Source of the DNA: Hylemonella gracilis str. Niagara R
GTDB taxonomy: Bacteria; Pseudomonadota; Gammaproteobacteria; Burkholderiales; Burkholderiaceae_C
Direction of reading: 5' to 3'
DNA length: 64,000 nt
Assembly: GCF_000600295.1 (NCBI RefSeq)
Contig: NZ_JEMG01000001.1
Location: 2,983,278-3,047,277 of the forward strand
The notes beneath the pieces are model-generated. The model did not search any database and had not been told where the DNA came from. It saw only the letters and a program-made list of their open reading frames with translations. A program made the position numbers and the translations under genes. Positions 42,545-54,937 of this stretch are shown piece by piece (position 1 is the first letter of the stretch; each line of letters starts with the position of its first letter).

Positions 42545-46629
<4,085 letters not shown>

Positions 46630-46964
46630 GTCACCCCCTTGCACGTCGTCCAGTTGCCCAGTCTCGCCATCGGGAGGCCAACACCGGTCAGCCTGCCAAC
46701 GATCCCGTGAACAGGAACGCCGTGTTCTTGCGTGCCCGGTTCTCGTTCCTGACGGACCGCAATGAAGCCAAGTATTCAGCCCACAGTGCCGAGCCAGGTC
46801 AAGCCGCGCGACATGTGAAGCCATGTTCGCACAATTTCAATCTGCGGAAAATGGGGTGCATCTTTGTGTGCACCGTGCCCGACAACGTTCGGGAAGCAGC
46901 TGAGTTTGATCCGGCTGCGCGGGTTTGCCCTGCTCAGATCAGCATGCGAAGTGCCAACCCGGGC
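46630..46964. other. Non-coding stretch upstream of the hybrid kinase
   Basis: 335 bases between the kinase start and the end of the lipoprotein gene, with both genes leftward. I find no convincing gene. A short inverted repeat GGTGCA (46855-46860)/TGCACC (46869-46874) is present. The kinase promoter should lie here but no clear hexamer pair stands out. Confidence 0.4.
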
Positions 46965-47432
46965 TCATTCTCCAGCGACTGGAAGTGGTTCAGCGGCCGA
47001 TGGCGCCGCCTCAGGCGACTCCCGCCATGAGGAGGGATCGCGCAGGAACTCGGACGTTGCCCGCGCGACGACGGGCATGCTGCATCGCCCTTTCTTTTCC
47101 AGCCAGTACAGGGTGTTCCCGATCAAGACGACACTGCCAGAAATCACTGCAGTGCCCGCCGTGACGCCCCCATACACGGCCAGAACAAGCAAGCACGCTT
47201 CACCCGAACAGCCTCCAGAGCCGAGTCTCACTGGCACGGAGTCCAGCGTCAATCTCTGTTCGACGATCTGACAATCGCCCGTGTAGGAGGGCGTTGTTCG
47301 AGGAAAGAAGACGCAGCCCGGTAGCATGACCGTCGCCAGCAGACCGCACGCGCAGCGCAGCGATCGGCACGCGAAAAGATGATCCCGATGCCGGCGCCAG
47401 GCTGTCTTTTGGGCAAGAACCAGCGACGCCAT
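46965..47432 (-). CDS. Putative lipoprotein with a membrane-spanning segment
   Basis: 155 residues. A lipoprotein-type signal is seen: a basic N-region (AWRRHRDHLFACRSLR), a short hydrophobic stretch and a lipobox LPGC at about residues 37-40. The mature part has a hydrophobic helix (ACLLVLAVYGGVTAGTAVIS, continuing for about ten more residues). I do not recognise the family. It starts 9 bases after the pmbA stop codon, so it is probably cotranscribed with pmbA. The N-region is long for a lipoprotein signal, so a later start is possible, but no ATG lies at better spacing. Confidence 0.55.
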   Translation of the reverse strand: MASLVLAQKTAWRRHRDHLFACRSLRCACGLLATVMLPGCVFFPRTTPSYTGDCQIVEQRLTLDSVPVRLGSGGCSGEACLLVLAVYGGVTAGTAVISGSVVLIGNTLYWLEKKGRCSMPVVARATSEFLRDPSSWRESPEAAPSAAEPLPVAGE

Positions 47433-47441
47433 GCTCGGTCT

Positions 47442-48836
47442 TCAGCTCCCCGCCACCTTCATGCGGTTCAGCAGGATGGAGCCCACGGTCTTGGCACCGT
47501 AGTTGTAGGCGTCGGCGCCCACGGCCTGGATGCCGAGCAGCATGTCCTTCATGTTGCCGGCGATGGTGATTTCTTCCACCGGGTAGGCGATGCGGCCCTT
47601 TTCCACCCAGTAGCCACTGGCGCCGCGCGAGTAGTCGCCCGTGACATAGTTCACACCCTGGCCCATGAGCTCGGTCACGAACAGCCCGGTGCCCAGCTTT
47701 TGCAACATGGCGTCCAGGTCATCACCGGGCTGCGTGAGGCGCGAAGTCAGCACAAGGTTATGCGAGCCGCCCGCGTTGCCCGTGGTCTTCATGCCCAGCT
47801 TGCGGGCGGAGTAGCTGCTGAGAAAGTAGCCTTGCACGTGCCCCGCCTCGATGACCTTGCGGGCCTTGACGCGCACGCCTTCCTCGTCGAAGGGCGAGCT
47901 GCCCTTGCCACGCGGCAGAAACGGGTCTTCCAGCAAATCAATGTGCGCGGGCAGCACCTGCCGGCCCAGGGAATCGAGCAGGAAGCTGCTCTTGCGGTAC
48001 AGCGCGCCGCCGGACAGGGCTTGCACCAACGCGCCCAGCAAACCGGCGGCCAGCGGCGACTCAAACAGCACCGGCACTTCGCGCGTGCTGATCTTGCGCG
48101 CCTTGAGGCGGCTGAGCGCGCGCTCGGCGGCATAACGACCGATGGCTTCGGGCGCGGCCAGTTCATCGGGGTGGCGCTGCGAGCTGTACCAGTAGTCACG
48201 CTGCATGCCATCGCCGCGACCGGCGATGGGTGACACCGAGATGGTGTGGCGTGAACTGGCGTAGCCGCCGCGAAACCCCGGTGCGCCACCGTCCATGAAC
48301 CGATGGGCACTGAAGAAATGGGATTGCTGCGCCGACACCGACGCGCCTTCGCTGTTGGTGATGCGCTTGTCGGTCTTGAACGCAGCCGCCTCGGTGGCGC
48401 GGGCGATGTCGGCGGCCTGCTCGCTGTTGATGGCCCAGGGGTGGAAGAGATCCAGGTCACGCCCGGCCTCCGCCAGACCCACCACGTCATCCGCATCAGG
48501 CAGACCGGCAGCTGGGTCTTCCGCCGTGAAGCGGGCAATGTCGTAGGCCGCCTGCACCGTCTGTGCGATGGCGGCGGGGGAAAAATCAGAAGTGCTGGCA
48601 TTGCCGCGCCGCTGGCCAAGGTAGACCGTGACGCCCAGGGACTTGTCGCGGTTGCGCTCGACGTTTTCCAGTTCGCCCTGGCGCACCGAGACCGAGAGGC
48701 CGCAGCCCTCGGACACTTCGGCGCCCGCAGCGCTGGCGCCGAGTTTGCGGGCGTGGTCCAGGGCCTGGTCCACCAGGCCCTCGAAGGTGGCGCGGCTGTA
48801 GCTGAAGCCGCTTTGCGGTGTGGTCGTCGAATTCAT
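47442..48836 (-). CDS. pmbA: TldE/PmbA-family metalloprotease subunit
   Basis: 464 residues from the ATG at 48836; an upstream ATG at 48860 adds 8 residues. Family features: VEVSEGCGLSVSVRQGE-like N-terminal part (AGAEVSEGCGLSVSVRQGEL), GVTVYLGQRRGNASTSDF, and the C-terminal block TGLFVTELMGQGVNYVTGDY and SRGASGYWVEKGRIAYPVEE. PmbA pairs with TldD, which carries the zinc site, to degrade unstructured peptides. TldD is not in this window. Confidence 0.94.
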   Translation of the reverse strand: MNSTTTPQSGFSYSRATFEGLVDQALDHARKLGASAAGAEVSEGCGLSVSVRQGELENVERNRDKSLGVTVYLGQRRGNASTSDFSPAAIAQTVQAAYDIARFTAEDPAAGLPDADDVVGLAEAGRDLDLFHPWAINSEQAADIARATEAAAFKTDKRITNSEGASVSAQQSHFFSAHRFMDGGAPGFRGGYASSRHTISVSPIAGRGDGMQRDYWYSSQRHPDELAAPEAIGRYAAERALSRLKARKISTREVPVLFESPLAAGLLGALVQALSGGALYRKSSFLLDSLGRQVLPAHIDLLEDPFLPRGKGSSPFDEEGVRVKARKVIEAGHVQGYFLSSYSARKLGMKTTGNAGGSHNLVLTSRLTQPGDDLDAMLQKLGTGLFVTELMGQGVNYVTGDYSRGASGYWVEKGRIAYPVEEITIAGNMKDMLLGIQAVGADAYNYGAKTVGSILLNRMKVAGS

Positions 48837-48892
48837 GGCGGGCAATGATACTTGCCCCATCCGCCACCACCGCGGAGCGCCGCATGCCCCCT

Positions 48893-49876
48893 TCAGGCGA
48901 GCAGGGCCTCTTCAAGCTGGTCCAGCGAGGTGGTCCAGCCCCCGGTCATGCCGGAACGCGCGTCGACGAAGGTCTGGATTTCTCGCTCGCTCGCCGCCAG
49001 AGGTTCCCATTCGATCGTCACGCGGGTCTCGTTCGACCATTCTTCCGAGAAGCTCACCGTCGTGAGCAGGGTTTCGGGCCAGGTCGGTGCCATGGGATGC
49101 CGGGCGATCTGGCCCTGTTCATCGGTGAATTGCTGCTCGTAGACGATGCGTGCTTGCTCTGCATGGACCTCGGACATGATCGGGGGCGAGACCTCGCGGT
49201 AGGTGGCGCGCCCATGCAGGGTCCCGTGTTCACCCTTCATGGTCGAATGCAGGCTCTTGCCCGGCGCGATTTCACCGCGCATTGTCATGCTCGCGCCCTT
49301 CGGTGCCATCCACTTCGCAAGGTACTCAGGATTGCTCCACATCTCGAAGACGCGAGCGATGGGTGCGTTGAACGAGCGATGAATGAAAAAGGCCCGCTTG
49401 CCGCGGCCAGCCTGCCCATCGCCGGGATGTTCGGCCAAGTACTCGGCCAGCCGATCCCAGGTCGAGTTGCCACCCGCCTGCTTGATGAATCGGCGTGTCT
49501 GTTCCGCGGCCTCCGCCGTGGCCAGCGCCATCGTAATTTCCATCCGCGTCTTGCCCTCCCTCTCGGCGAAGGTGACCGTGACGCGAAACAGCGCAGGTGC
49601 GTTTTCATCGCTCGCGCCGTGGTCGTAAACCATCTTCGCGAAAGGTTCGATTTCAAGGTAGCGCGTGTAGTTCGGCCAATCCTTGCCATCCGGGCCGTGC
49701 ATGGTGTAACGCCAATGCCCCCCCACACGGAAGTCCTTGTTGTGCGTGGTCAGCGTGAAGCCGCGTGGTCCCCACCATTGCGCCACATGCTTTGGGTCGG
49801 TCCAGACCTCCCAGACCAGTTTCACGGGCGCGTCGTAAACACGGACGATGCGGATTTCATTCGGTTTTGCCGGCAT
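48893..49876 (-). CDS. Tandem SRPBCC (AHSA1/START-like) domain protein
   Basis: 327 residues built from two SRPBCC domains. The first (about 1-150) starts IRIVRVYDAPVKLVWEVWTD and has QWWGPRGFTLTTHNKDFRVG. The second (about 165-325) starts FFIHRSFNAPIARVFEMWSN and has KWMAPKGASMTMRGEIAPG. Each has the helix-grip pocket signature with a W near the entry. Single-domain forms are more usual next to ArsR genes, so this is a duplication or fusion. Ligand unknown. Its start overlaps the ArsR gene end by 20 bases. Confidence 0.85.
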   Translation of the reverse strand: MPAKPNEIRIVRVYDAPVKLVWEVWTDPKHVAQWWGPRGFTLTTHNKDFRVGGHWRYTMHGPDGKDWPNYTRYLEIEPFAKMVYDHGASDENAPALFRVTVTFAEREGKTRMEITMALATAEAAEQTRRFIKQAGGNSTWDRLAEYLAEHPGDGQAGRGKRAFFIHRSFNAPIARVFEMWSNPEYLAKWMAPKGASMTMRGEIAPGKSLHSTMKGEHGTLHGRATYREVSPPIMSEVHAEQARIVYEQQFTDEQGQIARHPMAPTWPETLLTTVSFSEEWSNETRVTIEWEPLAASEREIQTFVDARSGMTGGWTTSLDQLEEALLA

Positions 49877-50312
49877 GGCGTTTTCCTTTGGCGTTGGCTT
49901 TGGGGCTGGGTTTGGGTTTTGATTTGGGAGTTTGCGCAGTGGCAGGCGTCGGGCTGTCAGATTCCATCGCCTGCGCTTGCGAGGCCTGCAGTTCGTTCAG
50001 GTAATCGCCCAGACGGTCCAGGCTGGCCTCCCACATGCGACGGGATTCCTCGATCCAGTCCGTGGCCTCCTTCAAGGGACGTGGATTCAGGGAGCAGGTG
50101 CGCCACTGCGCGGCGCGGGTCTTGCGCACCAGACCAGCACGCTCCAGCACCTTGAGGTGCTTGGTCACGGCCGGCAGGCTCATGTCATGCATGAAGGGCT
50201 GCGCGAGGTCGGAGACGTTCGCGTCACCGTGCGCGAGCTGGGCCAGGATGGCCCGGCGCGTCGGGTCGGCGAGCGCGGCGAAGGTCTGGCTGAGTCCATC
50301 GGGCATGGGCAT
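49857..50312 (-). CDS. ArsR-family helix-turn-helix repressor
   Basis: 151 residues from the ATG at 50312, with AAGGGGAC upstream. The winged helix spans about 8-90: TFAALADPTRRAILAQLAHG, VSDLAQPFMHDMSLPAVTKH, LKVLERAGLVRKTR. No metal-binding cysteines are seen, in keeping with the SRPBCC-linked ArsR branch. The C-terminal tail (about 118-151) is low-complexity, rich in Lys, Pro and Ala. It is likely autoregulated through the inverted repeat at 50322-50363. Confidence 0.9.
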   Translation of the reverse strand: MPMPDGLSQTFAALADPTRRAILAQLAHGDANVSDLAQPFMHDMSLPAVTKHLKVLERAGLVRKTRAAQWRTCSLNPRPLKEATDWIEESRRMWEASLDRLGDYLNELQASQAQAMESDSPTPATAQTPKSKPKPSPKANAKGKRHAGKTE

Positions 50313-50321
50313 GTCCCCTTG

Positions 50322-50363
50322 TTTATTTAACCCATCAGATAATTTACCAATAGGTTAAATAAA
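50322..50363. promoter_or_regulatory. Candidate ArsR operator, perfect 11-bp inverted repeat
   Basis: TTTATTTAACC (50322-50332) and GGTTAAATAAA (50353-50363) are exact complements separated by 20 bases, in an AT-rich island that contrasts with the GC-rich surroundings. It begins 10 bases upstream of the ArsR start codon. The position fits repression of the ArsR-SRPBCC operon. Confidence 0.7.
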
Positions 50364-50488
50364 AACCCAGAATTCGTCAAGCATCCGACCCGCGCCCACC
50401 GCCCGGTTCCGATGGGCGTCGCTCGGCAGGGGAGCGGCTGGGGCCAGGGTCTGGGGCAGCGACTTGGGCAAGGCTATGATTCCGGGCT

Positions 50489-51151
50489 ATGTCCCGCAAG
50501 CCCACCAAAGGTTATTACGTCAAAGGCCAGTTCGTCGCGGAAGGCAGCGAGCTGGACCTGGAACTCAAGCGCGAACTCAAGGGCGATGTCGACGTCAGCA
50601 GAACCGACCTGAAGCGTGAGAGCACGGAGCTGCAGAAACTCGGCGAGGCCCTGCCTACGCTGCGCACCGACCTCTTGAACCGGCTGGACCTGCCCGACAA
50701 GCTGCTGGATGCACTGACCGAGTTGCAGCGCATCACGAATTTCGAGGGCCGCCGCCGCCAGGGCCAATTCGTTGGCAAGCTGATGCGCCAGCTGCCGCCC
50801 GAGACGCTCGAAGCCGCGCGCGCCGCGCTGGCCGAACAGCACCTGCCCTCCGCCCAGGAAACCGCCCTCCTGCACACCGCCGAGCAATGGCGTGAACAGC
50901 TGATCGCCGACGACGCTGCGGTGGCGCGCTGGATGAGCGATTTCCCAGGCACCGACAGCCAGCAGTTGCGTGCCCTGGTGCGCCAGGCCCGCAAGGACGC
51001 CGTGCCCGCGGATCAGGCAGCGATCTCGCAGGGCAAGGCCCCACGCCAGGGTCGGGCCTACCGCGAGCTGTTCCAGCTGCTGCGCACGCAGCTGGCCGGC
51101 GCGGTGGACGATACCAATCCCGCGATGGATGAGGCCCGCGACGATGAATGA
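50489..51151 (+). CDS. yjgA: Ribosome biogenesis factor YjgA (DarP), DUF615
   Basis: 220 residues. The DUF615 pattern is clear: MSRKPTKGYYVKGQFVAEGS, LQKLGEALPTLRTDLLNRLD, AITEL-like ALTELQRITNFEGRRRQGQF and QQLRALVRQARKD. In E. coli the protein associates with late large-subunit precursors. It overlaps the mog gene by 8 bases. Confidence 0.95.
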   Translation: MSRKPTKGYYVKGQFVAEGSELDLELKRELKGDVDVSRTDLKRESTELQKLGEALPTLRTDLLNRLDLPDKLLDALTELQRITNFEGRRRQGQFVGKLMRQLPPETLEAARAALAEQHLPSAQETALLHTAEQWREQLIADDAAVARWMSDFPGTDSQQLRALVRQARKDAVPADQAAISQGKAPRQGRAYRELFQLLRTQLAGAVDDTNPAMDEARDDE

Positions 51152-51761
51152 GGCTGCCTCCAACGCACAGGCCAGCAGCGCCGACGCCGTGCGGATCGGC
51201 ATCGTCTCCATCAGCGACCGCGCCTCCAGCGGCGTCTACGAAGACCAGGGCCTGCCTGCCCTGCGCGACTGGCTCGCGCGCGCGCTGAAGAACCCGATCA
51301 CCTTCAAGTCACGCCTCATCCCCGACGAAGCAGCACAGATCAGCGCGGCCTTGATCGAGCTGGTGGATGCTGGTTGTTCGCTGGTCCTCACCACCGGTGG
51401 GACCGGCCCCGCGCTGCGAGACGTCACACCCGAGGCCACGCTGGCCGTGGCCGACAAGACCTTGCCGGGCTTTGGCGAGCAGATGCGCCAGATCAGCCTG
51501 CACTTCGTGCCCACGGCCATCCTGTCGCGTCAGATTGCCGTGATCCGGGGCAGCAGCCTGATCATTAACCTGCCCGGTCAACCGAAGGCCATCCAGGAAA
51601 CGCTGGAAGGCGTGAGAGATGCCGACGGCAAGTCGATCGTGCCCGGCATCTTCGCCGCCGTGCCCTACTGCGTGGACCTGATCGGTGGGCCGTACCTGGA
51701 AACCCGGGACGAAGTCTGCAAATCCTTCCGGCCCAAATCGGCGATCCGCCCTGCGGTCTGA
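51144..51761 (+). CDS. mog: Molybdopterin adenylyltransferase
   Basis: 205 residues from the ATG at 51144. It adenylates molybdopterin before molybdenum insertion. Motifs: VRIGIVSISDRASSGVYEDQ, SRLIPDEAAQIS and the catalytic loop LTTGGTGPALRDVTPEAT near residue 80. The C-terminal CVDLIGGPYLETRDEVCKSF is typical of Mog. Its start lies inside the last codons of yjgA. Confidence 0.94.
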   Translation: MNEAASNAQASSADAVRIGIVSISDRASSGVYEDQGLPALRDWLARALKNPITFKSRLIPDEAAQISAALIELVDAGCSLVLTTGGTGPALRDVTPEATLAVADKTLPGFGEQMRQISLHFVPTAILSRQIAVIRGSSLIINLPGQPKAIQETLEGVRDADGKSIVPGIFAAVPYCVDLIGGPYLETRDEVCKSFRPKSAIRPAV

Positions 51762-51809
51762 GCGCGGGTGCATCGGCCCTGCCCGCCTCGATCCGACCCG
51801 ACGTAGCCT

Positions 51810-52727
51810 TCAGCGCGAGGTCTGCCCCTGCGGTGCCAGTTGCCCGGCCTGGGCCAACAGTTGCTGGCGAAACACCTCCGCGATGGGCGACAGGCGCTTG
51901 CCCTTGGGGTAGACGATGTGCCACTGTGAGGCGATGGGAAACCCCGCCACATCCAGCACGGCCACGCCCTGCGTGAGGGGGCGGGGCGCCAGCGCATGCA
52001 CCGAGATCACCGCCAGACCCAGCCCCCCGGCCACGGCTTCCCGAACGGCCTCGTTGCTGCCCAGTTCCATCCGCAGCTCGGGTGCGTAACGCTGCTTGCG
52101 GAAATGCGCGTCGGTGGCCAGTCGGGTGCCCGAGCCTTGTTCGCGCAGGATGAAGCGGGTGCCACGCAAATCCTGCAACTGCAACCCCGGCTTGCGCGCG
52201 AGCGGATGGGCCGTGCTGGCGATCAACACCAGGGGATTGGGCAAGAACACCTGATCCTCTAGATCGAGTTCAACGGGCGGCCGGGACATGATGTAGAGAT
52301 CGTCCAGGTTCTCGCGCAAGCGCCCCACGACCCCATCGCGGTTCAGCACTTCCAGCGCGACCTCCACCTCGGGATGACGGCTGCAGAAATGCCCGAGCAG
52401 GCGCGGAACAAAGTATTTGGCGGTGCTGACCACCGCGACCTTGAGCCGGCCGCGCGTCAAGCCCTTGAAGCCGTCGATGGTCTGACCGAAGACGTCCCAC
52501 TCGCTGGCCATGCGACGCGCCGTGCGCGCCAGCTCCAAGCCTGCCTGGGTCAGATGCACACGACGCGCGACCACTTCGTAAAGCGGCAGGCCCACCGCTT
52601 CGCTGATCTCGCGCAACTGCATCGAGACCGTGGGCTGGGTCACATGCATGGCGCGCGCCGCGCCGCTGACGCTGCCGGTCTCGGCCAGAGCGAGAAAAAG
52701 CCGCAATTGGCGGAACGTCACATTCAT
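51810..52727 (-). CDS. LysR-family regulator, CbbR/CmpR-like
   Basis: 305 residues. The helix-turn-helix region reads MNVTFRQLRLFLALAETGSV and VTQPTVSMQLREISEAVG. The effector domain contains FILREQGSGTRLATDAHF, a stretch seen in CbbR and CmpR regulators of carbon fixation and bicarbonate uptake. It is divergent from the SbtA-family transporter gene, which fits that assignment. Its start codon is part of an inverted repeat (52725-52742). Confidence 0.9.
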   Translation of the reverse strand: MNVTFRQLRLFLALAETGSVSGAARAMHVTQPTVSMQLREISEAVGLPLYEVVARRVHLTQAGLELARTARRMASEWDVFGQTIDGFKGLTRGRLKVAVVSTAKYFVPRLLGHFCSRHPEVEVALEVLNRDGVVGRLRENLDDLYIMSRPPVELDLEDQVFLPNPLVLIASTAHPLARKPGLQLQDLRGTRFILREQGSGTRLATDAHFRKQRYAPELRMELGSNEAVREAVAGGLGLAVISVHALAPRPLTQGVAVLDVAGFPIASQWHIVYPKGKRLSPIAEVFRQQLLAQAGQLAPQGQTSR

Positions 52728-52742
52728 AGATGAAACTCTATG
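52725..52742. promoter_or_regulatory. Candidate LysR operator overlapping the regulator start codon
   Basis: CATAGA (52725-52730) and TCTATG (52737-52742) are perfect complements with 6 bases between them. The first three bases are the complement of the LysR ATG. A bound dimer would cover the translation start region of the regulator gene and lie about 70 bases before the transporter gene. Confidence 0.5.
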
Positions 52743-52812
52743 CAGATCATCTTAAATATCGATTTTACTTTCAGCGTGACCCAACGCATCATCGGCCGAT
52801 CTGGAGTGCCCG

Positions 52813-53796
52813 ATGCAGAACCTGCTTGACCCCGCCATCCTCTTCTTCCTGTTCGGCATGCTGGCCGGCACCCTGAAATCCAACCTCGAGATCCCCGCGC
52901 CCATCTCGCGGTTTCTCTCGCTCTACCTGCTGATGGCCCTGGGCCTCAAGGGCGGTTTCGCGCTGTCGCGCTCGGGCCTGACGACCGAAGTCGCCATCAG
53001 CCTGGGCTGCGCCCTGCTGTTGGCCATCACCGTGCCGCTGCTGGGCTATCGCCTGCTGCGCAGGCTGGTTTCGCCCTTTGACGCCGCTGCGCTGGCGGCC
53101 ACCTACGGTTCGGTCAGCGCGGTCACCTTCGTCACCGCGACCCAATTTCTCGACAACCAGCAGATCGCCTATGGCGGCTACATGGCCGCCGCGATGGCGC
53201 TGATGGAGTCGCCGGCCATCGTGCTGGCGGTGCTGTTGGCCAACGCCCACAGGCGGCAAGTCGGCGCCACATTGACCCCGACCACCGCACCGGCCAACGT
53301 GGGTGTGGGCATCGGCCCCATGCTGCGTGAATCACTGACCGATGGCGCCCAGTTGCTGCTGCTCGGCGCCATGGTGATCGGCATGCTCACCGGTGAGAGC
53401 GGCCAGGTGGCGATGCAACCTTTCTCGGGCGATCTGTTCAAGGGCATGCTGGCCTTTTTCCTGCTCGACATGGGCTTGCTGACGGCGCGCAACCTGGGGC
53501 AACTGCCGCGCCAGTCACCCTGGCTCTTGACCTACGCGGTATTGGCCCCGCTGACGCACGCAGGCTTGGCGCTGTTGCTGGCCCGGGTGCTGAACGTGCC
53601 GACCGGTGACGCCATCCTGCTGATGGTGCTCGCGGCCAGCGCGTCCTACATCGCCGTGCCCGCGGCCTTGCGGCACGCCATCCCCGAAGCCCAGCCCGCG
53701 CTGTACTTCGGCATGTCCCTCGGCGTGACTTTTCCGCTCAACATCCTGCTGGGCATTCCGCTCTATGCCTGGGTGGCACAATCGGTGCTGAACTGA
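52813..53796 (+). CDS. SbtA-family sodium-dependent bicarbonate transporter
   Basis: 327 residues with about ten predicted membrane helices in two inverted halves, as in SbtA. It starts MQNLLDPAILFFLFGMLAGT and has MALGLKGGFALSRSGL near residue 42 and ASASYIAVPAALRHAIPEAQ near residue 280, both conserved in the family. RBS CTGGAGTG. In cyanobacteria SbtA imports bicarbonate with sodium. Homologues in non-photosynthetic bacteria may supply bicarbonate to carboxylases or serve another anion. A PII-like SbtB gene is not adjacent. Confidence 0.85.
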   Translation: MQNLLDPAILFFLFGMLAGTLKSNLEIPAPISRFLSLYLLMALGLKGGFALSRSGLTTEVAISLGCALLLAITVPLLGYRLLRRLVSPFDAAALAATYGSVSAVTFVTATQFLDNQQIAYGGYMAAAMALMESPAIVLAVLLANAHRRQVGATLTPTTAPANVGVGIGPMLRESLTDGAQLLLLGAMVIGMLTGESGQVAMQPFSGDLFKGMLAFFLLDMGLLTARNLGQLPRQSPWLLTYAVLAPLTHAGLALLLARVLNVPTGDAILLMVLAASASYIAVPAALRHAIPEAQPALYFGMSLGVTFPLNILLGIPLYAWVAQSVLN

Positions 53797-53851
53797 AGCA
53801 ACGGGCCGGGACGCTGGCCCGCGCCACCCGCGTCCCAACGCCTGCCTGAAC

Positions 53852-54730
53852 TTGCCGCTATCCCATCTTCTGCTTGCCCTCGCCGTGGTCGCGGTCTGGG
53901 GCACCAATTTCGTTGTCATCAAGGTCGGGCTGGGTGAGATGCCCCCGCTGCTGTTCGCGACACTGCGTTTCGCGCTCAGCTCCCTGCCACTGCTGCTCTT
54001 CGTGCGACGCCCCGCCGTGGCTTGGCGGCACCTGATCGGCTACGGCCTGTTCATGGGCCTGCAATTCGCTTTGCTCTTCCTGGCCATGCGGCAAGACATC
54101 TCGCCAGGCTTGGCTTCCCTGCTGATGCAGTCGCAGGTGTTCATGACGCTGCTCTTGGTGGCCGTGGTTCAGCACGAACGCATGGCCTTGCCCCAGCTGG
54201 CGGCCCTGGCCATCGCGACCCTCGGTTTCATGCTGATCGGCTGGCAGAGTTTCGACCAGAGCCATGCGGACGTGACGCCCCTGGGCCTGACCCTCGCCCT
54301 TGGCGGGGCCCTGTCGTGGGCATGCGCCAACTTGATCTCGCGCAGCATCGGCAAGGTGGACATGCTGGGCTTCATGGTTTGGAGCAGCCTCTTCGCCCTG
54401 CCCCCTCTACTGCTCTGCACTCTGTGGTTTGAAGGCCCCGCTCAGCTGGCAGCCACACTGCCCCACATCAGCCTGGCCGCTTGGGGGGCCGTGCTGTGGC
54501 AGGCTGCGGGCAACACCCTGTTTGGCTTCGGCGCTTGGGGCTGGTTGCTGGCGCGCCACCCGGCCGTCACCATCACGCCCATGGCCCTGATGATTCCCAT
54601 TTTCGGCATGGGTGCGTCCAGCCTGCTGCTGGGTGAGGAACTGCAGAGCTGGAAACTCGCGGCGACTGCATTGGTCATCGGCGGGCTGGCGCTGAATGTG
54701 CTGGCGGGCCGGTTGTCGCGCAGGGGTTGA
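53852..54730 (+). CDS. EamA-family (DMT) transporter
   Basis: 292 residues with ten predicted membrane helices and two EamA repeats. It begins LLLALAVVAVWGTNFVVIKV, typical of the O-acetylserine/cysteine exporter branch. ALSWACANLISRSIGKVDML marks the second repeat, and GEELQSWKLAATALVIGGLA the end. The best start is a TTG at 53852, without a good ribosome-binding site; no ATG lies close upstream. It ends in the convergent space before cysE, an intriguing neighbour if the cargo is a cysteine precursor, but that is only context. Confidence 0.85.
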   Translation: MPLSHLLLALAVVAVWGTNFVVIKVGLGEMPPLLFATLRFALSSLPLLLFVRRPAVAWRHLIGYGLFMGLQFALLFLAMRQDISPGLASLLMQSQVFMTLLLVAVVQHERMALPQLAALAIATLGFMLIGWQSFDQSHADVTPLGLTLALGGALSWACANLISRSIGKVDMLGFMVWSSLFALPPLLLCTLWFEGPAQLAATLPHISLAAWGAVLWQAAGNTLFGFGAWGWLLARHPAVTITPMALMIPIFGMGASSLLLGEELQSWKLAATALVIGGLALNVLAGRLSRRG

Positions 54731-54765
54731 GGCAGAAGTCAACTCGACGCCACCGCAGCCTCATC

Positions 54766-54865
54766 GCCTGAGCACTTGGGGCAAAGACTGCGCTCATGTC
54801 CCCCGCCCAAGCTGCGCTTGGGCTCCTCCTTTACTTCGCTCCGCCTTTACCCCAAGCACTCAGGC
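54766..54865. repeat. Long inverted repeat with inner hairpin
   Basis: The 21-base arms at 54766-54786 and 54845-54865 match at 18 of 21 positions when one is complemented. Between them is a perfect hairpin GCCCAAG-CTGCG-CTTGGGC (54805-54823). The unit lies in the convergent gap between the EamA gene and cysE. No T-tract follows either end, so a plain terminator is not a good explanation. Confidence 0.75.
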
Positions 54866-54937
54866 TCCCGCCAGCATAGTTGGATCACCAAGTGTGCGGA
54901 AATGGGAGTCGGAACAGGCGTGCGCTGGAACGCCGCC

